A stretch of 37,498 bases of DNA, taken from NCBI RefSeq assembly GCF_015070855.1, contig NZ_JADDIX010000086.1, forward strand, positions 1 to 37,498, given 5' to 3'. Numbering within the stretch: the stretch's first letter is position 1; each line of letters starts with the position of its first letter. Shown in pieces: positions 8,766 to 16,624 of this stretch. Source of the stretch: Pseudomonas lopnurensis (GTDB lineage Bacteria; Pseudomonadota; Gammaproteobacteria; Pseudomonadales; Pseudomonadaceae). The notes beneath the pieces were generated by a model that worked only from the letters and a program-made list of their open reading frames with translations, was not told the origin of the DNA and did not search any database. The position numbers and the translations under genes are program-made.

Positions 8766-10109
8766 TCAGAACTCGTGATCGGCGGTGTCGGGATTGAGAT
8801 CGCTGATGCCGAGCGCGGCGGCGGCCTGCTCGATGGCGGCTGTCTGCTTGACCAGCGCGGCGATGGCGTTGCGTACCTTTTCCTGGCCTTCGGCGTTGTC
8901 CGGAGCGATCAACTGGTCGAAGGCTTCGCCGTTGTTGGCGCTTTCGACCAGCACCTGCAACTGGGCCTCGGTGGTTTCCAAATTGGTCTTCAGCGTGCTG
9001 TCGACCTCGGGGCTCACGGCCTGCACCAGCGATGCCAGGCTCGGCCCGCTGAGGGTGCTGCCGTCGACGCGCTGGTATTCGCCCAGGTAGATGTTGCGGA
9101 TGCCCTTGGCGTTGTAGAAGTGCGAGTTGTGGGTGTTGTCGCTGAAGCAGTCGTGTTCGTCCTCGGTGGAGTTGGCTTCCAGCGCGACCTTCATGCGTTC
9201 GCCGGCCAGCTCGCCGAGCGACAGGCTGCCCATGCCGAAGAGCATCTTGCGCAGGCCGTTCTCGGCCGACTCGGCTTCCAGGCTGGCGCGGTAGTTGTCG
9301 GCGCCGGGCTGCCATTGCGCGACCATTTCTTCCAGGTCGCTGACCAGCAGATCGGTGGCGACTTTCAAATAGGTGCGACGACGATCGCAATTGCCGCCGG
9401 TGCAGCCGTCGCCTTCGATGTAGTCGCTGTAAGGGCGCTGGCCGGCACCGGGATTGGTGCCGTTGAGGTCCTGGCCCCAGAGCAGGAATTCGATGGCATG
9501 GTAGCCGGTGGCGACGTTGGCTTCGGAACCGGCCAGCTCGTTGAGGCTGGCCAGCAGTTCGCCGGTGATCTGGCTGACGTCGATCTTGTCTTCGCCGACC
9601 TGGATCTCGGTATTGGCGATGATGTTGGCGGTGGCGCCGGGGTTGCCCAGGGCGTGCTGGTAGTCGCCCTCGACATAGTCGATCAGGCCTTCGTCCAGCG
9701 GCCAGGCATTGACCTGGCCTTCCCAGTCATCGACCACCGTGTTGCCGAAGCGGAAGGCCTCGGTCTGCATGTAGGGCACGCGCGCGGCCAGCCAGGCATC
9801 CTTGGCAGCCTGCTGGGTTTCCGCGCTGGGGTTGGCGAGAAACGCGTCCACGGCTTGCTGCAGCTCGAGGCTGGTGGCATGGGCATCGCTGAACACGGCC
9901 AGGGCAAGATCGGCGTAGTGGCTGACGACGGCCTTGGCGTCTTCCTCGTTCTGGGCCTGGTCCTGCTGGGCCTGCTCGGCAGGCTGACTCTCGGTGGTGG
10001 CCTGCGGGGCGGCCGTCTGGTTCACGGGCGCCTTGTCTTCGCCACAGCCGGCGAGCGAGATGGCCACGGCCAGAAGGCTGACGGTTGCCCAGGTAGGGGT
10101 GCGTAGCAT
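8766..10109 (-). CDS. icmP: Imelysin lipoprotein IcmP (peptidase M75 family)
   Basis: A 447-residue imelysin, essentially the length of P. aeruginosa IcmP (insulin-cleaving metalloproteinase, about 446). The ATG at 10109 is preceded by AAGGAAC, and the signal peptide ends in a lipobox (L-A-G-C, Cys22), so the mature protein is lipid-anchored. A Gln/Ala/Glu-rich linker (about 31-57) separates the anchor from the helical imelysin domain. The signature GYHAIE (202-207, His204 and Glu207) is intact. Family knowledge: imelysins include the iron-regulated IrpA and the EfeO metal-binding domain, and GxHxxE probably binds metal. It is the first gene of a four-gene minus-strand operon and has a Fur-like box and a possible promoter 64-95 bases upstream. 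Whether it is a protease or an iron-binding protein cannot be told from sequence. Confidence 0.9.
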   Translation of the reverse strand: MLRTPTWATVSLLAVAISLAGCGEDKAPVNQTAAPQATTESQPAEQAQQDQAQNEEDAKAVVSHYADLALAVFSDAHATSLELQQAVDAFLANPSAETQQAAKDAWLAARVPYMQTEAFRFGNTVVDDWEGQVNAWPLDEGLIDYVEGDYQHALGNPGATANIIANTEIQVGEDKIDVSQITGELLASLNELAGSEANVATGYHAIEFLLWGQDLNGTNPGAGQRPYSDYIEGDGCTGGNCDRRRTYLKVATDLLVSDLEEMVAQWQPGADNYRASLEAESAENGLRKMLFGMGSLSLGELAGERMKVALEANSTEDEHDCFSDNTHNSHFYNAKGIRNIYLGEYQRVDGSTLSGPSLASLVQAVSPEVDSTLKTNLETTEAQLQVLVESANNGEAFDQLIAPDNAEGQEKVRNAIAALVKQTAAIEQAAAALGISDLNPDTADHEF

Positions 10110-10172
10110 GTGCGGGTTCCTTTTGCGTGCGAGGTAGATGATGCGCGGCCGGAGGCTGCTCTGAAACCGGGT

Positions 10173-10191
10173 AATAATGCGAAAGATTTTC
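10173..10191 (-). promoter_or_regulatory. Fur-box-like site upstream of icmP
   Basis: The 19 bases match the Fur consensus (GATAATGATAATCATTATC) at 13 of 19 positions by direct alignment. The site overlaps the candidate -10 element of icmP. Iron control of imelysin genes is known in other bacteria, which makes the match more believable, but 13/19 is only moderate. Confidence 0.45.
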
Positions 10192-10202
10192 ATTTTGTGC
10201 AA
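10174..10202 (-). promoter_or_regulatory. Candidate sigma-70 promoter of the icmP operon
   Basis: On the minus strand TTGCAC (10197-10202) and CATTAT (10174-10179) are separated by exactly 17 bases. Agreement with consensus is 3/6 and 4/6. The Fur-like site covers the -10, as expected for an iron-repressed promoter. Confidence 0.35.
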
Positions 10203-10290
10203 AGCCAATGCGTGCACGGCCTCTCCCTTCGTGTTTTCGACAGCCGTTAGAATGCTGGCATTCTGAAGCTGGTCTTCACGGAGAAGCCTG

Positions 10291-10863
10291 ATGAGCCTGA
10301 GCGCTGTGGTTGTACTGGTTGTGCTGTTTCTCGTCGCCGCCTACGCGGTGATCCTCTACAACGGCCTGGTGCGGTTGAAACACGGTGTCGGCAAGGCTTG
10401 GGCGAACATCGACGTCCTGCTGCGCCAGCGGCACGAGGAGCTGCCCAAGCTGGTGGAGACCTGCAAGCAGTACATGCTGCACGAGCGCGCCACTCTGGAG
10501 CAGGTGATCAGCGCCCGCAATGCCGTCTCCAGCGCCCGCGAGCAGGGCGACGTCGATGCCCTCGGCCAAGCCGAGAGCGGGCTGCGCGCTGGCCTCGGAC
10601 GGCTGTTCGCCCTGGCGGAGAATTACCCTGAGCTCAAGGCCAACGAGAGTTTCCGCCACCTGCAGCAGCGCATCAGCGGCCTGGAGAGCGGCATCGCCGA
10701 CCGCCGCGAGCTGTACAACGAGGCGGTCAACCTGAACAACGTGCGCATCGAGCAGTTTCCCGATGTCGTCCTGGCCCGGCTGTTCGGCTTCGAGGCGGCG
10801 GCATTGTTGCAGTTCAGCGAGACCGAGAAGGCCGACGTCGACCTCAAGGCGCTGTTCGGCTGA
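10291..10863 (+). CDS. LemA family protein
   Basis: A 190-residue LemA-family protein: one N-terminal membrane segment (about residues 4-24) followed by a helical domain. The family-typical text is clear: YNGLVRLKHGVGKAWANIDV, LLRQRHEELPKLVE, ENYPELKANESF, YNEAVNLNNVRIEQFP. The function of LemA proteins is not established; the family has an extracytoplasmic helical domain with a buried N-terminal helix. A GGAG ribosome binding site lies just before the ATG. Its stop codon overlaps the start of the next gene (TGATG), so the LemA and GIDE-like proteins are made together, a pairing seen in other proteobacteria. The pair is divergent from the icmP operon with a 181-base shared promoter region. 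Confidence 0.9.
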   Translation: MSLSAVVVLVVLFLVAAYAVILYNGLVRLKHGVGKAWANIDVLLRQRHEELPKLVETCKQYMLHERATLEQVISARNAVSSAREQGDVDALGQAESGLRAGLGRLFALAENYPELKANESFRHLQQRISGLESGIADRRELYNEAVNLNNVRIEQFPDVVLARLFGFEAAALLQFSETEKADVDLKALFG

Positions 10864-11756
10864 TGGATCTCGGGCAGCTCTTCGTTGTCGGCTGCGCCTC
10901 GGCGCTCTGCCTCGGTGGTGGCTGGCTCTGCGTGGGGCGCTGGGCGCGCGCGCGTCATCTGCTGGACACGCCGACCTCGCGGATTCGTTCGGCGGCGCAG
11001 GGGTATGTCGAACTGGTCGGCGTGCTGCGCGAGCTGCCGGCCGTGCAGCCGCTGGCGCCGCTGACCGGTGAGCGCTGCCTGTGGTGGCGCTACTGCATCG
11101 AGGAATACCGCTCCAACGGCAAGCGCAGCAGCTGGCACGTGCTGGAACGCGGCACCAGCGATGCCTGGCTGTGCCTGGCCGACGCCACCGGCGAATGCCT
11201 GATCGACCCGCGCGGCGCCGACGTGCATCCGGCCTTCCGCAAGGTCTGGACCGGCAGCCTGCGGCACCCGCGCGGCCCCGCGCCGCAAGGCTGGATGCGC
11301 CTGTTCCGCGGTGCCAGGTCGTATCGCTACACCGAGGAGCGCCTGCATGCCGGCGAGCCGCTCTATGCCATCGGCGACTTCCGCACCCGCGGCGGCGGCC
11401 GTCAGGGCCTCGACCTGCAGGCCGCCAAGCGCGAGGTGCTCCGCCAGTGGAAGGGCGATTTCGCCGGGCTGCTGCAGCGCTTCGACAGCAACGCCGATGG
11501 CCGCCTCGACGAGCAGGAATGGAACCGCGTGCGTCTGGCCGCGCGCCTTGAGGCCGAGGACCGCCATCGGCAGAGCAGTACCGCACCCTCGCTGCACCAA
11601 CTGCAGCGCCCGCGCGAGGCGCTGCCCTTCGTGCTTTCCAGCCACGGCGAGGAGGTGCTCGCCCGGCGCTTGCACTGGCAGGCCGCGGGTGGCGTCGCGC
11701 TGTGCCTGGCGGGTGCGCTGTGGCTGGCGACGCAGCTGGGCGTGAGCGCCTGGTAG
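10863..11756 (+). CDS. GIDE-like membrane protein with an EF-hand loop
   Basis: A 297-residue membrane protein with an N-terminal segment (about 5-25) and a C-terminal segment (about 276-293). The central part (about 45-175) resembles bacterial GIDE-type domains, named after a mitochondrial E3 ligase; bacterial members lack a RING finger, and none is seen here. Between the GIDE-like part and the last helix is a canonical EF-hand calcium loop, residues 208-219 (DSNADGRLDEQE), with Asp at positions 1, 5 and 9, Asn at 3, Gly at 6, a hydrophobic residue at 8 and Glu at 12. It is translationally coupled to LemA by a one-base overlap. A role in envelope quality control or calcium sensing with LemA is inference only. 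Confidence 0.8.
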   Translation: MDLGQLFVVGCASALCLGGGWLCVGRWARARHLLDTPTSRIRSAAQGYVELVGVLRELPAVQPLAPLTGERCLWWRYCIEEYRSNGKRSSWHVLERGTSDAWLCLADATGECLIDPRGADVHPAFRKVWTGSLRHPRGPAPQGWMRLFRGARSYRYTEERLHAGEPLYAIGDFRTRGGGRQGLDLQAAKREVLRQWKGDFAGLLQRFDSNADGRLDEQEWNRVRLAARLEAEDRHRQSSTAPSLHQLQRPREALPFVLSSHGEEVLARRLHWQAAGGVALCLAGALWLATQLGVSAW

Positions 11757-11801
11757 CGGTCTTTCGTTCTGTTCGCCGAGGCCGAGCGTCGACGCCCGAC
11801 G

Positions 11802-12488
11802 TCAGCCCTTGCGCTTTTCGGCAATCCAGATGGTGTGGCGGGGGCCACGATTGCCATGGGCGAAGACCTGCACTTCTTCGGCCTTGAAGCCTGCCTTGCC
11901 GAGCTTCTCACGGAAGGCGCGGTCGGCGCTGGCCGACCATACGGCGAGCACACCTTGCGGGCGCAATGCGCGGGCGCAGGCGTCGAGCCCGGCGAGGGAG
12001 TAGAGCCAACTGTTGCTCTTGCGGGTCAGGCCTTCGGGGCCGTTGTCGACGTCCAGCATGATGGCATCGAAGCCCTGCGGCTCGCCGCGCAGCAGCTCGG
12101 CAACGTCCTGGTTGAGCGCCTTCGCCCGCGGATCGCGCAGCGGATGGCCGGACTTCTCGCCGAGCGCGCCGCGGTTCCATTCGATCACGCCCGGCACCAG
12201 CTCGGCGACCAGCACCTGAGCATCCGCACCCAGATGCTTGAGCGCCGAGGCGAGGGTGAAGCCCATGCCCAGCCCACCGATCAGGGCCCGGGGCTGCGGC
12301 CGTGCGGCGATTTTTTTGCAGGCTATCTCGGCCAGGGCGTCCTCGGAGCCGTGCATGCGGGTGTTCATCAACTGGTTGCCATTGCCGCCCTGGATCTTGA
12401 TGACGAAGTCATCACCGTATTCGAACAGGCACAGGGCGCCGCCATTGCCGGGAATCGCGGCGGTGTCGAGCAGTACGAAGCGTTTCAT
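11802..12488 (-). CDS. Spermidine-synthase-like (class I methyltransferase fold) protein
   Basis: A 228-residue Rossmann-fold protein of the spermidine synthase-like group. The nucleotide-binding loop reads LIGGLGMGFTL (69-79), followed by an acidic residue at the end of the next strand (Glu96) and LDVDNGPEGL (144-153). The classic GGGDG and catalytic Asp context of true polyamine aminopropyltransferases is not conserved and the N-terminal beta domain is short, so spermidine synthesis is unlikely; the substrate is unknown. I chose the ATG at 12488, since the upstream extension in the open frame is Pro-rich and unlike the family. Its ribosome binding site is weak. It converges on the GIDE-like gene with a 45-base gap and follows bifA on the same strand. 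Confidence 0.75.
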   Translation of the reverse strand: MKRFVLLDTAAIPGNGGALCLFEYGDDFVIKIQGGNGNQLMNTRMHGSEDALAEIACKKIAARPQPRALIGGLGMGFTLASALKHLGADAQVLVAELVPGVIEWNRGALGEKSGHPLRDPRAKALNQDVAELLRGEPQGFDAIMLDVDNGPEGLTRKSNSWLYSLAGLDACARALRPQGVLAVWSASADRAFREKLGKAGFKAEEVQVFAHGNRGPRHTIWIAEKRKG

Positions 12489-12661
12489 GGGCGTCTCGTC
12501 AGGGCCCGCAGGCCGGGCGAAAGGGGAGGCGGAGTGTGCACTGCGGGGCGGCGGGTCACCAGCGACTTGTGCCATGTCGGCTTTGTCGCGGCGAGGTGCA
12601 GTACCGGTCGTGGCTCGCAGGGCTGGTTGCGGCGCGGCCGCGAACGAAACGTCACCAGCCC

Positions 12662-14722
12662 CTAGCGCAGCTCGGAATTGAGCGCACGGTCGAAGCGCCG
12701 CGACTGACGCAGCAGCAGGCCGAGCTCGTGGGCGGGTAGCGGTTTGCTGTAGTAGTAGCCCTGGCCTTCCTGGCAGCCTTCGGCAATCAGGTAGGCCTCC
12801 TGCTCCGGGGTTTCCACGCCTTCGGCGATGACCGTCATGCCGAGGCTCTTGCCCAGTTGGACGATCGCCCGGACGATGGTCGCGCCTTCGTCCTGGCCGA
12901 TGTCCTGAACGAAGCTCTTGTCGATCTTGATCTTGTCCAGCGGCAGGCTCTTCAGATAACTGAGCGAGGAATAGCCGGTGCCGAAATCGTCGATGGCGAT
13001 CAGCGCCCCGGAGCGACGCAGGCTGTGCAGGTTGTGCGTCGCGGCCTCGATGTCCTCCATCAGGCCGGTCTCGGTGACCTCCAGTTCGAGGGTCTCGGCG
13101 GGCAGTTGGTGGTTGCGCAGCAGCTCGTTGATCATGTCCGGCAACTGTGGATGGCGCAGTTGCACGGTGGACAGGTTCACCGCCATGCGCAGGTCGGCGA
13201 AGCCCTGCTCATGCCATTCGTGCAGCTGGCTGCAGGCCTGGTCGAGTACCCATTTGCCGATCTCGATGATGCTGCCGTTCTGCTCGGCCAGCGGGATGAA
13301 CAGGTCCGGCGGGATCAGCCGGCCCTGCGGATGCTTCCAGCGCAGCAGTGCTTCGACGCCGGTGATGCGGTTCTGCCGATAGTCCACCTGCGGCTGGTAG
13401 ACCAGGTGGAATTCGTTGCGCTTGAGCGCCTCGCCCAGGTCCTTCTCCAGTTCCCGGCGGGCGCGCATCTCGCTGTCGATGCTGGCGACATAGAACTGAT
13501 AGCGGTTGCGCGAGCGGTTCTTCGCCAGGGTCATGGTCTGCTCGGCTTTCTGCAGGAGCTTCTCGGTGCTGTCGCCATCTTCCGGGTACAGCGTGATGCC
13601 GATGGTGCCGCGCAGGCGGATGCGCTGGCCGTCGAGTTCGATGGGCGTTTCCAGGCCGTCGAGCAGGGCCTGCGCCAGTTCCGCCGCCTCGTAGGGTTGC
13701 TCGATACCGCTGAGCACCAGCACGAACTGGTCGCCACCCAGGCGGGCCAATGCGCCCAGCCTGCCGCCGAAGTCGCGCAGGCGGTTGGCCAGGGCCTGCA
13801 GCAGGGCGTCGCCGGCCTGATAGCTGTACTGCTCGTTGATGCCCTTGAAGTCGTCCAGCCCCAGGCAGAGCACAGCGACGCGTCGCTGCAGGCGGCGCGC
13901 CTCGTCGAGAATGTGGTCGAGCTGCTGCTGCAGCTGCTGGCGGTTGGGCAGGCCCGTCAGCGCGTCGTATTGGGCCATGCGGTGCAGGCTGCTCTCGGCT
14001 TCCTGGCGCAGCTGCATGTTGTGTTCGATGGAGGCGAGCAGGCCGTTGGCGGTTTCCACCCACAGGCCCAGTTCGTTGCGTTCGTGGCCCTTGACCATCG
14101 GCAGCTTGTGCTCGCCGGGGCGGTCGGGATTGATCTGCGCCAGATGCTCGATGAGCTTGGTCAGCGGGCGGGTCAGCAGCCACTGGTAGATGAGGTAGAG
14201 CACCAGGGCCATGGTCAGCGCGCGAAGAATGCCGACGATCAGGATCACGATCGAGTCGCTGATGAACTCCTGCCCGTACCGGGCGGTGTCCAGGGTGATG
14301 CGCAGGTCGCCGTAGTACTCGTTGTAGGGCGGCTTGCCGACCAGCGGGATGGAGAACTGCTGGTCACGACCGAAGATCGGGTCGGTCAGCCAGCGTGTCG
14401 GCAGCCTGAGCGGCGGGCGGATATTCAGGGCCAGCAGGCCTTCGTCGGGGTGGCCGATGGAAGCCATGCGAATCGATTCGTGCTGGAACAAGCCTTCCAT
14501 CACCTGCGCGCCCATCTCGCGATCGAGGCTGTAGATCGCCTGGGTCGATGGGTCGCGGGTCATGCGCAGGATGCGCTGGGCATCGGCCTCGATCAGTTGG
14601 CGAGTCTTGTACGCGCCGAAGACGATTTGTGCGCAACTGAGCACCAACCCTACCGCCAGCGCCGACAGCAGGACGACACGCAGGAGCTTTCGCGACAGGC
14701 TATTGCGCAGTTCCAGCTTCAA
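12662..14722 (-). CDS. bifA: Cyclic-di-GMP phosphodiesterase BifA
   Basis: A 686-residue inner-membrane enzyme. Order of parts: TM1 (about 14-36), periplasmic region (37-155), TM2 (about 157-180), HAMP-like linker, GGDEF-type domain with degenerate GGDQF (329-333), and a full EAL domain starting at EALLRW (457-462) with DDFGTGYSSLSYLKSLPLDK and EGVET motifs. The GGDQF change is the hallmark of BifA, where the GGDEF domain does not make c-di-GMP and the EAL domain degrades it, controlling the switch between biofilm and swarming. The start is a TTG: it directly begins the MKLELRNSLSRKLLRV segment and has AAGGGA 7 bases upstream, while the nearest upstream ATG is out of frame. A good sigma-70 promoter lies at 14761-14789. 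It sits next to sodB, as in PAO1. Confidence 0.93.
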   Translation of the reverse strand: MKLELRNSLSRKLLRVVLLSALAVGLVLSCAQIVFGAYKTRQLIEADAQRILRMTRDPSTQAIYSLDREMGAQVMEGLFQHESIRMASIGHPDEGLLALNIRPPLRLPTRWLTDPIFGRDQQFSIPLVGKPPYNEYYGDLRITLDTARYGQEFISDSIVILIVGILRALTMALVLYLIYQWLLTRPLTKLIEHLAQINPDRPGEHKLPMVKGHERNELGLWVETANGLLASIEHNMQLRQEAESSLHRMAQYDALTGLPNRQQLQQQLDHILDEARRLQRRVAVLCLGLDDFKGINEQYSYQAGDALLQALANRLRDFGGRLGALARLGGDQFVLVLSGIEQPYEAAELAQALLDGLETPIELDGQRIRLRGTIGITLYPEDGDSTEKLLQKAEQTMTLAKNRSRNRYQFYVASIDSEMRARRELEKDLGEALKRNEFHLVYQPQVDYRQNRITGVEALLRWKHPQGRLIPPDLFIPLAEQNGSIIEIGKWVLDQACSQLHEWHEQGFADLRMAVNLSTVQLRHPQLPDMINELLRNHQLPAETLELEVTETGLMEDIEAATHNLHSLRRSGALIAIDDFGTGYSSLSYLKSLPLDKIKIDKSFVQDIGQDEGATIVRAIVQLGKSLGMTVIAEGVETPEQEAYLIAEGCQEGQGYYYSKPLPAHELGLLLRQSRRFDRALNSELR

Positions 14723-14760
14723 GAGAAGGTCCCTTTTCCATGCCCGTGCTCAGTTGCGCA

Positions 14761-14789
14761 AGTATTGTTAGTCATGAGGCAATCGTCAA
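14761..14789 (-). promoter_or_regulatory. Sigma-70 promoter of bifA
   Basis: Minus-strand TTGACG (14784-14789, 5/6 to consensus) and AATACT (14761-14766, 4/6) with a 17-base spacer. Transcription would begin near 14754, giving a leader of roughly 30 bases before the TTG start. Confidence 0.6.
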
Positions 14790-14952
14790 AGACGCTAATC
14801 ACTGCAGCGGGCGGCACGGACAGTTGCCAGCGGTGCGTTACAAAGGGCGGATGCGAAGTTCTCTTCGCGGTGAGGAACGGCTTGACGGTTCATCTGCCTG
14901 CGCAGACGCGTCTGCAATTGCATAGCGGCAACCCGCGCCAGGACCTTGAATG

Positions 14953-14980
14953 AAAAATGCCCGCAACGATGTGCGGGCAT
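14953..14980 (-). terminator. Rho-independent terminator of sodB
   Basis: ATGCCCGCA (14957-14965) and TGCGGGCAT (14972-14980) pair perfectly around a 6-base loop. On the minus strand the stem is followed by a run of T (complement of 14953-14957). It lies 25 bases past the sodB stop. Confidence 0.88.
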
Positions 14981-15005
14981 CCTTCTATGCTGCCTGGCAG
15001 TTGGC

Positions 15006-15587
15006 TCAGCCTGCGAAGTTCTTCGCGACGAAGTCCCAGTTGACCAGGTTCCAGAACGCTTCGACGAATTTCGGACGGGCGTTGCGGTAGTCGATGTAGT
15101 AGGCGTGCTCCCAGACGTCGCAGGTCAGCAGCGGCTTGTCGCCGGCGGTCATGGGATTGCCGGCGCCGATGGTGCTGGCCAGGCCGAGGCTGCCGTCGGA
15201 TTTCTTCACCAGCCAGGCCCAGCCGGAGCCGAAGGTACCGATGGCGGTCTTGGTGAACTCTTCCTTGAACTTGTCGAAGGAGCCGAAGCTGGCGTTGATG
15301 GCGTCGGCCAGGGCACCGCTCGGCTGGCCACCGGCGTTGGGCGCCAGGCAGTTCCAGAAGAAGGTGTGGTTCCAGACCTGAGCGGCGTTGTTGAAGATGC
15401 CGCCGGAGGAGGTCTTGATGATGCTTTCCAGGTCCTTGCCTTCGAACTCGGTGCCCGGGATCAGGTTGTTCAGGTTGGTCACGTAGGCAGCGTGGTGCTT
15501 GTCGTGGTGGTAGTCGAGCGTCTCGGCGGACATGTGCGGCTCGAGAGCATTCTTTTCATAAGGCAGCGGCGGCAATTCGAAAGCCAT
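15006..15587 (-). CDS. sodB: Superoxide dismutase, Fe type
   Basis: A 193-residue cytoplasmic superoxide dismutase that converts superoxide to oxygen and hydrogen peroxide. Metal ligands are visible at His27 (YHHDKHH), His74 (WNHTFFW), Asp157 and His161 (DVWEHAYY). The length and the sequence around [14 protein letters not shown] point to the Fe enzyme. I chose the ATG at 15587 ([18 protein letters not shown]) because this is the usual N-terminus and AGGAGA lies before it; the longer open frame adds 18 residues unlike the family. It has its own terminator, so it is probably monocistronic. The long gene-free stretch upstream must hold its promoter, which I could not pin down. Confidence 0.96.
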   Translation of the reverse strand: MAFELPPLPYEKNALEPHMSAETLDYHHDKHHAAYVTNLNNLIPGTEFEGKDLESIIKTSSGGIFNNAAQVWNHTFFWNCLAPNAGGQPSGALADAINASFGSFDKFKEEFTKTAIGTFGSGWAWLVKKSDGSLGLASTIGAGNPMTAGDKPLLTCDVWEHAYYIDYRNARPKFVEAFWNLVNWDFVAKNFAG

Positions 15588-16000
15588 GATGTATCTCCTA
15601 CTCAGGTGTCGAGGTTTGATGCGGCCAGCTCGGAGGGGCAATCAGCGGTGGTTCCGGCGATGCCGGCGAGCAGGCTGCGAATGCGTGCGCGTCCTGCCCG
15701 TTACCACTGTCGTTCCCTTCGCTCGCTACATGCTTTTGCGCAATCTCTGGCCGTTCACGGTCGGCCTAACTGGCAGACTGAAGCCTTCCGCTCCATGCCT
15801 GCGAGCCATCGATCATAGCACCCGACCTGTGGCAAAACCACGCGGCAACTGTGTGGAAAAGCGGGTTCCAGGGCCTTTGCCGCTTGCCGGGTGCGGATTG
15901 CAGGCGACTGGCTGCGCCTTGCGTGGACCCGTCTCGGGACAGGGCGTTCCTCGTCGCGATGCAAAAAATGGTTCATCGCGTTTTCTCGGGAAGCAAAGAT
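15588..16000. other. Gene-free region upstream of sodB
   Basis: About 410 bases between the sodB start and the nested repeat element. It should carry the sodB promoter. I saw no convincing -35/-10 pair, Fur box, RNA gene or open frame with a ribosome binding site here. Confidence 0.4.
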
Positions 16001-16524
16001 TGAGACCGGACTGGCAAGATTGGGTGTGCTGAATGAAAGTTTTGCTTTCATTGGCGTCTATCGAGTTGCTTGAAAGCTTGGTTTCGCCCTGCTGGGCGAG
16101 TCACTTTTTCCAGTCGCCGGATGGCCGGCCCCGGAAAAGTAACCAAAACGCTTGCCCCTGCATCCGGCCCTACGCTTCGCTCCGGGCCCGTTCGCTCCAT
16201 CTCCGCTCCAGGGGTCGGCTTACAAGGACCATCCATGGCCCTTTAAGCGGGGACGCCGAGTCCTTTCGCCGCGTCCCTGCGGCTCAACCCCCTTCGTGAC
16301 GGCCCCCGGAGCGGCACCGGAGCGAGGGAACCCCGGCGCAGCCGGGGCCGGATGTCGGGTGGCCTTCTTTTTGGTTCCTTTTTCTTGGCCCAAACAAGAA
16401 AAAGGGACTCGCCCAGCAGGGCGAAACCAGAAGTATCAGCACAGTCGATAATCGATTTAACGACGAAGCTCCAGAGCAAACCGAACAGCAGCACCATCAC
16501 CCAATCTTGCCAGTCCAGTGTCAA
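16001..16524. repeat. Nested inverted-repeat element, MITE-like
   Basis: Two sets of inverted arms bracket a GC-rich core. The outer arms 16001-16027 and 16498-16524 are reverse complements at 25 of 27 positions, with 19 contiguous matches. The inner arms 16080-16110 and 16398-16428 match at 30 of 31, with 22 contiguous. A further hairpin, AATGAAAG/CTTTCATT with a 5-base loop, lies just inside the left outer arm. Read inward, both outer arms encode DWQDWV, so they share ancestry. Open frames across it are low-complexity (Arg/Pro-rich) and look spurious. It has no transposase, so it would be a non-autonomous mobile or dispersed intergenic element. No clear target duplication was found. Confidence 0.7.
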
Positions 16525-16624
16525 GCAACCCTGTCCCCATTAAATGCGAGAACCCAAAAATGGCCGGAAGCCATTTTTGACGTCGAGCAGCGGCCGTGGC
16601 GAAGGCGCACGGTCGCGGCTTGCC

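Noticed and set aside
11802..12488. True spermidine synthase (speE)
   Set aside because: The fold motifs fit, but the conserved active-site pattern of aminopropyltransferases is not present and the protein is short.
12857..14953. Open frame of 698 codons on the plus strand opposite bifA
   Set aside because: It is the antisense shadow of an unmistakable GGDEF/EAL gene.
16243..16524. 93-codon frame starting MTLDWQDWVMVLLFG upstream of sodB
   Set aside because: It crosses the arms of the nested repeat and turns into Arg/Pro-rich sequence. It is probably a by-product of the repeat, although the first 30 residues look membrane-like.
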